Origin: an uncultured bacterium
GTDB taxonomy: Bacteria > Patescibacteriota > Dojkabacteria > SC72
Direction of reading: 5' to 3'
NCBI GenBank assembly: GCA_938015795.1
Contig: CALLXA010000046.1
Span: 1-15,640 of the forward strand
DNA length: 15,640 nucleotides
Positions 14,030 through 15,640 of this stretch are shown in pieces. Numbering within the stretch: position 1 is the stretch's first letter; every line of letters starts with the position of its first letter. The notes beneath the pieces are model-generated. The model did not search any database, was not told the origin of the DNA, and saw only the letters and a program-made list of their open reading frames with translations. The position numbers and the translations under genes were made by a program.

Positions 14030-15349
14030 ATGGAAATACATTTACCACCACAAAATATAGAAGCAGAACAATCCGTTATTGGATCTATGCTTATGGACAA
14101 AGATGCTGTTATTGCAGTTTCTGGCTGGCTTAGAGCGGAACACTTTTACGATGAAAGGCATGGTCTAATATATGAAAATATATTAGAACTTTTTAGTGAC
14201 GGATTACCAATTGACATGGTAACTCTTTCCGATAGATTAAGTAAAAAGAAAATCCTTAAAAAAGTAGGAGGAAGAACATATCTAGCCGACCTTGTATCAA
14301 TTGTTCCAACATCTTCTCATGCTGAAGAATATGGTGAAATTGTAAAAGAAAGTGCCACAAGAAGAGGCCTTATCTCTGCTGCTAAAGATATTAGTCGCAT
14401 AGCATTTGATGAGACAACACCAATTGCAGAAGTTGTAGATAGATCAGAAAAAGTAGTATTTGATGTTGCACAAACAGGTATTAAATCAAACTTTGTACAC
14501 GTAAAAGACCTTCTTAAAGATGCCTATGAAAGAGCTGAAAGAGCAGATAACGATGAATCATATTTAGGTATATCAACAGGATTTAAAGACTTAGACTCTT
14601 TACTTGGAGGTTTCCAGAAATCAGACCTTGTTATCCTTGCTGCTAGACCTTCAGTAGGTAAGACTTCTTTAGCCTTGGATATGATGAAACATGCTGCTCT
14701 CGTTGAAAAGAAGACTGTAGCATTTTTCTCTCTAGAAATGTCCCAGACACAAATCATGGATAGATTAATGGGTATGCAATCAGGAATACCTTTTTGGGAA
14801 ATGAGAACAGGAAAATTAAGTGATGAAAAATTTATGAAATTAGCAGATACCATGGGTGAACTTGCCGATGCAAATATATTTATAGATGATCAAGCTGGTC
14901 AACATATTAATACCGTTAGAACAAAAGCAAGAAGACTTGCATTAGAAAGAGGTGTAGATATTATCTTCATTGACTACCTTCAGCTTATGCACGGTAATAG
15001 CAAAGAGAGTAGGACACTTGAGGTTGGTGAAATATCCCAAGGATTAAAAAATATTGCAAAAGAATTAAATGTACCTGTAATAGCTCTATCGCAGTTATCT
15101 CGTGCTATTGAACAAAGACAAGGAAGAAGACCTCAATTATCTGACCTTAGAGAATCAGGCTCTATTGAACAGGATGCAGATGTTGTTTTGTTTGTAGATA
15201 GGGAAGAGACATGGAATCCAGATACTGAAAATAAAGGAATTGGAGAATTGACTGTAGCAAAACATAGGAATGGACCTACGGGTATTGTTAAATTAGCTTT
15301 TGTTCATGAAATTGCTAGTTTTAGAAATTTGTATAGAGAGAGTAAATAA
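14030..15349 (+). CDS. dnaB: Replicative DNA helicase DnaB
   Basis: The hexameric 5'-3' helicase of the replication fork. 439 residues, a little short of the E. coli 471. The N-terminal primase-interacting domain (about 5-105) starts with PPQNIEAEQSVIGSML. A linker follows, then the RecA-like core from about 178 (GISTGFKDLDSLLGGF). Walker A is ARPSVGKT (205-212), the catalytic Glu is in FFSLEMS, and Walker B is IIFIDYLQLM (311-320). QLSRAIEQR (355-363) and RESGSIEQDADVV are family signatures. No intein is present. The ATG is three bases after the MBL-like stop, with no Shine-Dalgarno, so translation probably depends on coupling. In many bacteria dnaB lies beside rplI and the rpsF operon; here it is 8 kb away. 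Confidence 0.97.
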   Translation: MEIHLPPQNIEAEQSVIGSMLMDKDAVIAVSGWLRAEHFYDERHGLIYENILELFSDGLPIDMVTLSDRLSKKKILKKVGGRTYLADLVSIVPTSSHAEEYGEIVKESATRRGLISAAKDISRIAFDETTPIAEVVDRSEKVVFDVAQTGIKSNFVHVKDLLKDAYERAERADNDESYLGISTGFKDLDSLLGGFQKSDLVILAARPSVGKTSLALDMMKHAALVEKKTVAFFSLEMSQTQIMDRLMGMQSGIPFWEMRTGKLSDEKFMKLADTMGELADANIFIDDQAGQHINTVRTKARRLALERGVDIIFIDYLQLMHGNSKESRTLEVGEISQGLKNIAKELNVPVIALSQLSRAIEQRQGRRPQLSDLRESGSIEQDADVVLFVDREETWNPDTENKGIGELTVAKHRNGPTGIVKLAFVHEIASFRNLYRESK

Positions 15350-15383
15350 TTACTTTAAACACTTCATAAATACCTATTGTATT

Positions 15384-15392
15384 TGGTATAAT
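15384..15392 (+). promoter_or_regulatory. Promoter of tRNA-Leu
   Basis: TGGTATAAT, an extended consensus -10 (hexamer 15387-15392), 15 bases before the mature tRNA 5' end. It is the same nonamer as at ychF. The -35 (TTCATA, 15363-15368, 18-bp spacer) is weak. Confidence 0.65.
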
Positions 15393-15407
15393 GGCACATA
15401 ATTACAA

Positions 15408-15491
15408 GGTCGAGTGGTGGAACTGGCAGACACGCGGGACTCAAAATCCCGTGCTAGCAATAGCGTGAGGGTTCAATTCCCTCCTCGACCA
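15408..15491 (+). tRNA. tRNA-Leu (anticodon CAA, reads UUG)
   Basis: A class II tRNA of 84 nt. The acceptor stem GGTCGAG (15408-15414) pairs with CTCGACC (15484-15490), with discriminator A at 15491. The anticodon stem CGGGA/TCCCG flanks the loop CTCAAAA; the anticodon CAA is at 15442-15444. The long variable arm has GCTA/TAGC around GCAA (15453-15464). The T stem GAGGG/CCCTC encloses TTCAATT. The D-loop region TGGCAGACACG is leucine-like. CCA is not encoded (TTT follows), so it must be added by CCA-adding enzyme. Confidence 0.96.
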
Positions 15492-15515
15492 TTTCAAAAA
15501 CAGAAAGGAATTATT

Positions 15516-15640
15516 ATGAATATCGAAAAATTTATACTTGATTTACTAAACGGAGTTGTTGAAGTAAATTTCCAATTTATCATCAATGTACTATTTGTCG
15601 GTTTAATAATCTTCTGGATAGTCGTTTTAGGTTGGGTTTG
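15516..15640 (+). CDS. Start of a hypothetical membrane protein, cut by the window edge
   Basis: Forty-one codons are visible, with no stop before the edge. The product begins MNIEKFILDLLNGVVEVNF and then enters a strongly hydrophobic stretch (about 20-41) that must be a membrane segment. Its family is not recognisable from this fragment. The ATG at 15516 is preceded by AAAGGAA with a 7-base spacer, the only well-placed Shine-Dalgarno-like sequence before any start in this window. It lies 24 bases after tRNA-Leu with no terminator between, so the tRNA and this gene are probably on one transcript. Confidence 0.7.
   Translation, partial: MNIEKFILDLLNGVVEVNFQFIINVLFVGLIIFWIVVLGWV

Noticed and set aside
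14524..14853. 109-codon minus-strand reading frame inside dnaB
   Set aside because: Antisense shadow of conserved helicase motifs with no recognisable domain or start signal.
2..15349. Recoding of TGA as a sense codon
   Set aside because: All genes read through cleanly with the standard code and Trp uses TGG; there is no positive evidence of in-frame TGA.

Overview
The window is a strongly AT-rich, densely packed bacterial segment. It holds 17 protein genes (one cut at each edge), one tRNA and short intergenic gaps. The standard code fits throughout. The likely source is a Candidate Phyla Radiation (Patescibacteria) bacterium. Reasons: an archaeal-type AMP phosphorylase, known mainly from Archaea and CPR; an rpsF-ssb-rpsR operon that stops at a terminator with no rplI (bL9) after it, bL9 being absent from several CPR lineages; almost no Shine-Dalgarno sequences; and hypothetical proteins of a CPR/Chloroflexi flavour. 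The phylum (for example Dojkabacteria, WWE3 or Microgenomates) is inference and cannot be fixed from this sequence alone.

Layout. 2-1240 (+) is the 3' part of AMP phosphorylase. Its tail overlaps the tail of a secreted, C-terminally anchored transglutaminase-like protein (1230-3116, -). A 45-bp divergent promoter region with a GC-rich palindrome separates that gene from ychF (3162-4268, +). Next is the rpsF-ssb-rpsR operon (4407-5659) with a clear promoter and a clear terminator. A second + strand block (5751-10630) holds two unrecognised conserved-looking proteins, one actin/MutL-like and one barrel-sandwich plus KOW-like, then a CtpA-type protease and an HtrA-type protease. The convergent - strand operon rpmE-prfA-prmC (12913 down to 10613) links ribosomal protein bL31, release factor 1 and the methyltransferase that modifies release factors. 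Divergent from rpmE, the + strand carries a CsoR-family protein lacking metal ligands, a degenerate metallo-beta-lactamase-fold protein coupled to dnaB, tRNA-Leu(CAA), and the start of a small membrane protein.

How it fits together. Most of the window is housekeeping: translation (YchF, S6, S18, L31, RF1, PrmC, tRNA-Leu), replication (SSB, DnaB) and envelope protein quality control (transglutaminase-like, CtpA, HtrA). The least ordinary features are these. (i) Many promoters have an extended -10 of the TGnTATAnT type placed so that transcription should begin at or next to the ATG, implying leaderless mRNAs. (ii) There is a two-gene actin-like/barrel-sandwich module of unknown role. (iii) Two members of known families, CsoR-like and MBL-fold, have lost their metal ligands. 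(iv) None of the 16 visible stop codons is TGA. I saw no CRISPR array, insertion sequence, prophage or phase-variable repeat.
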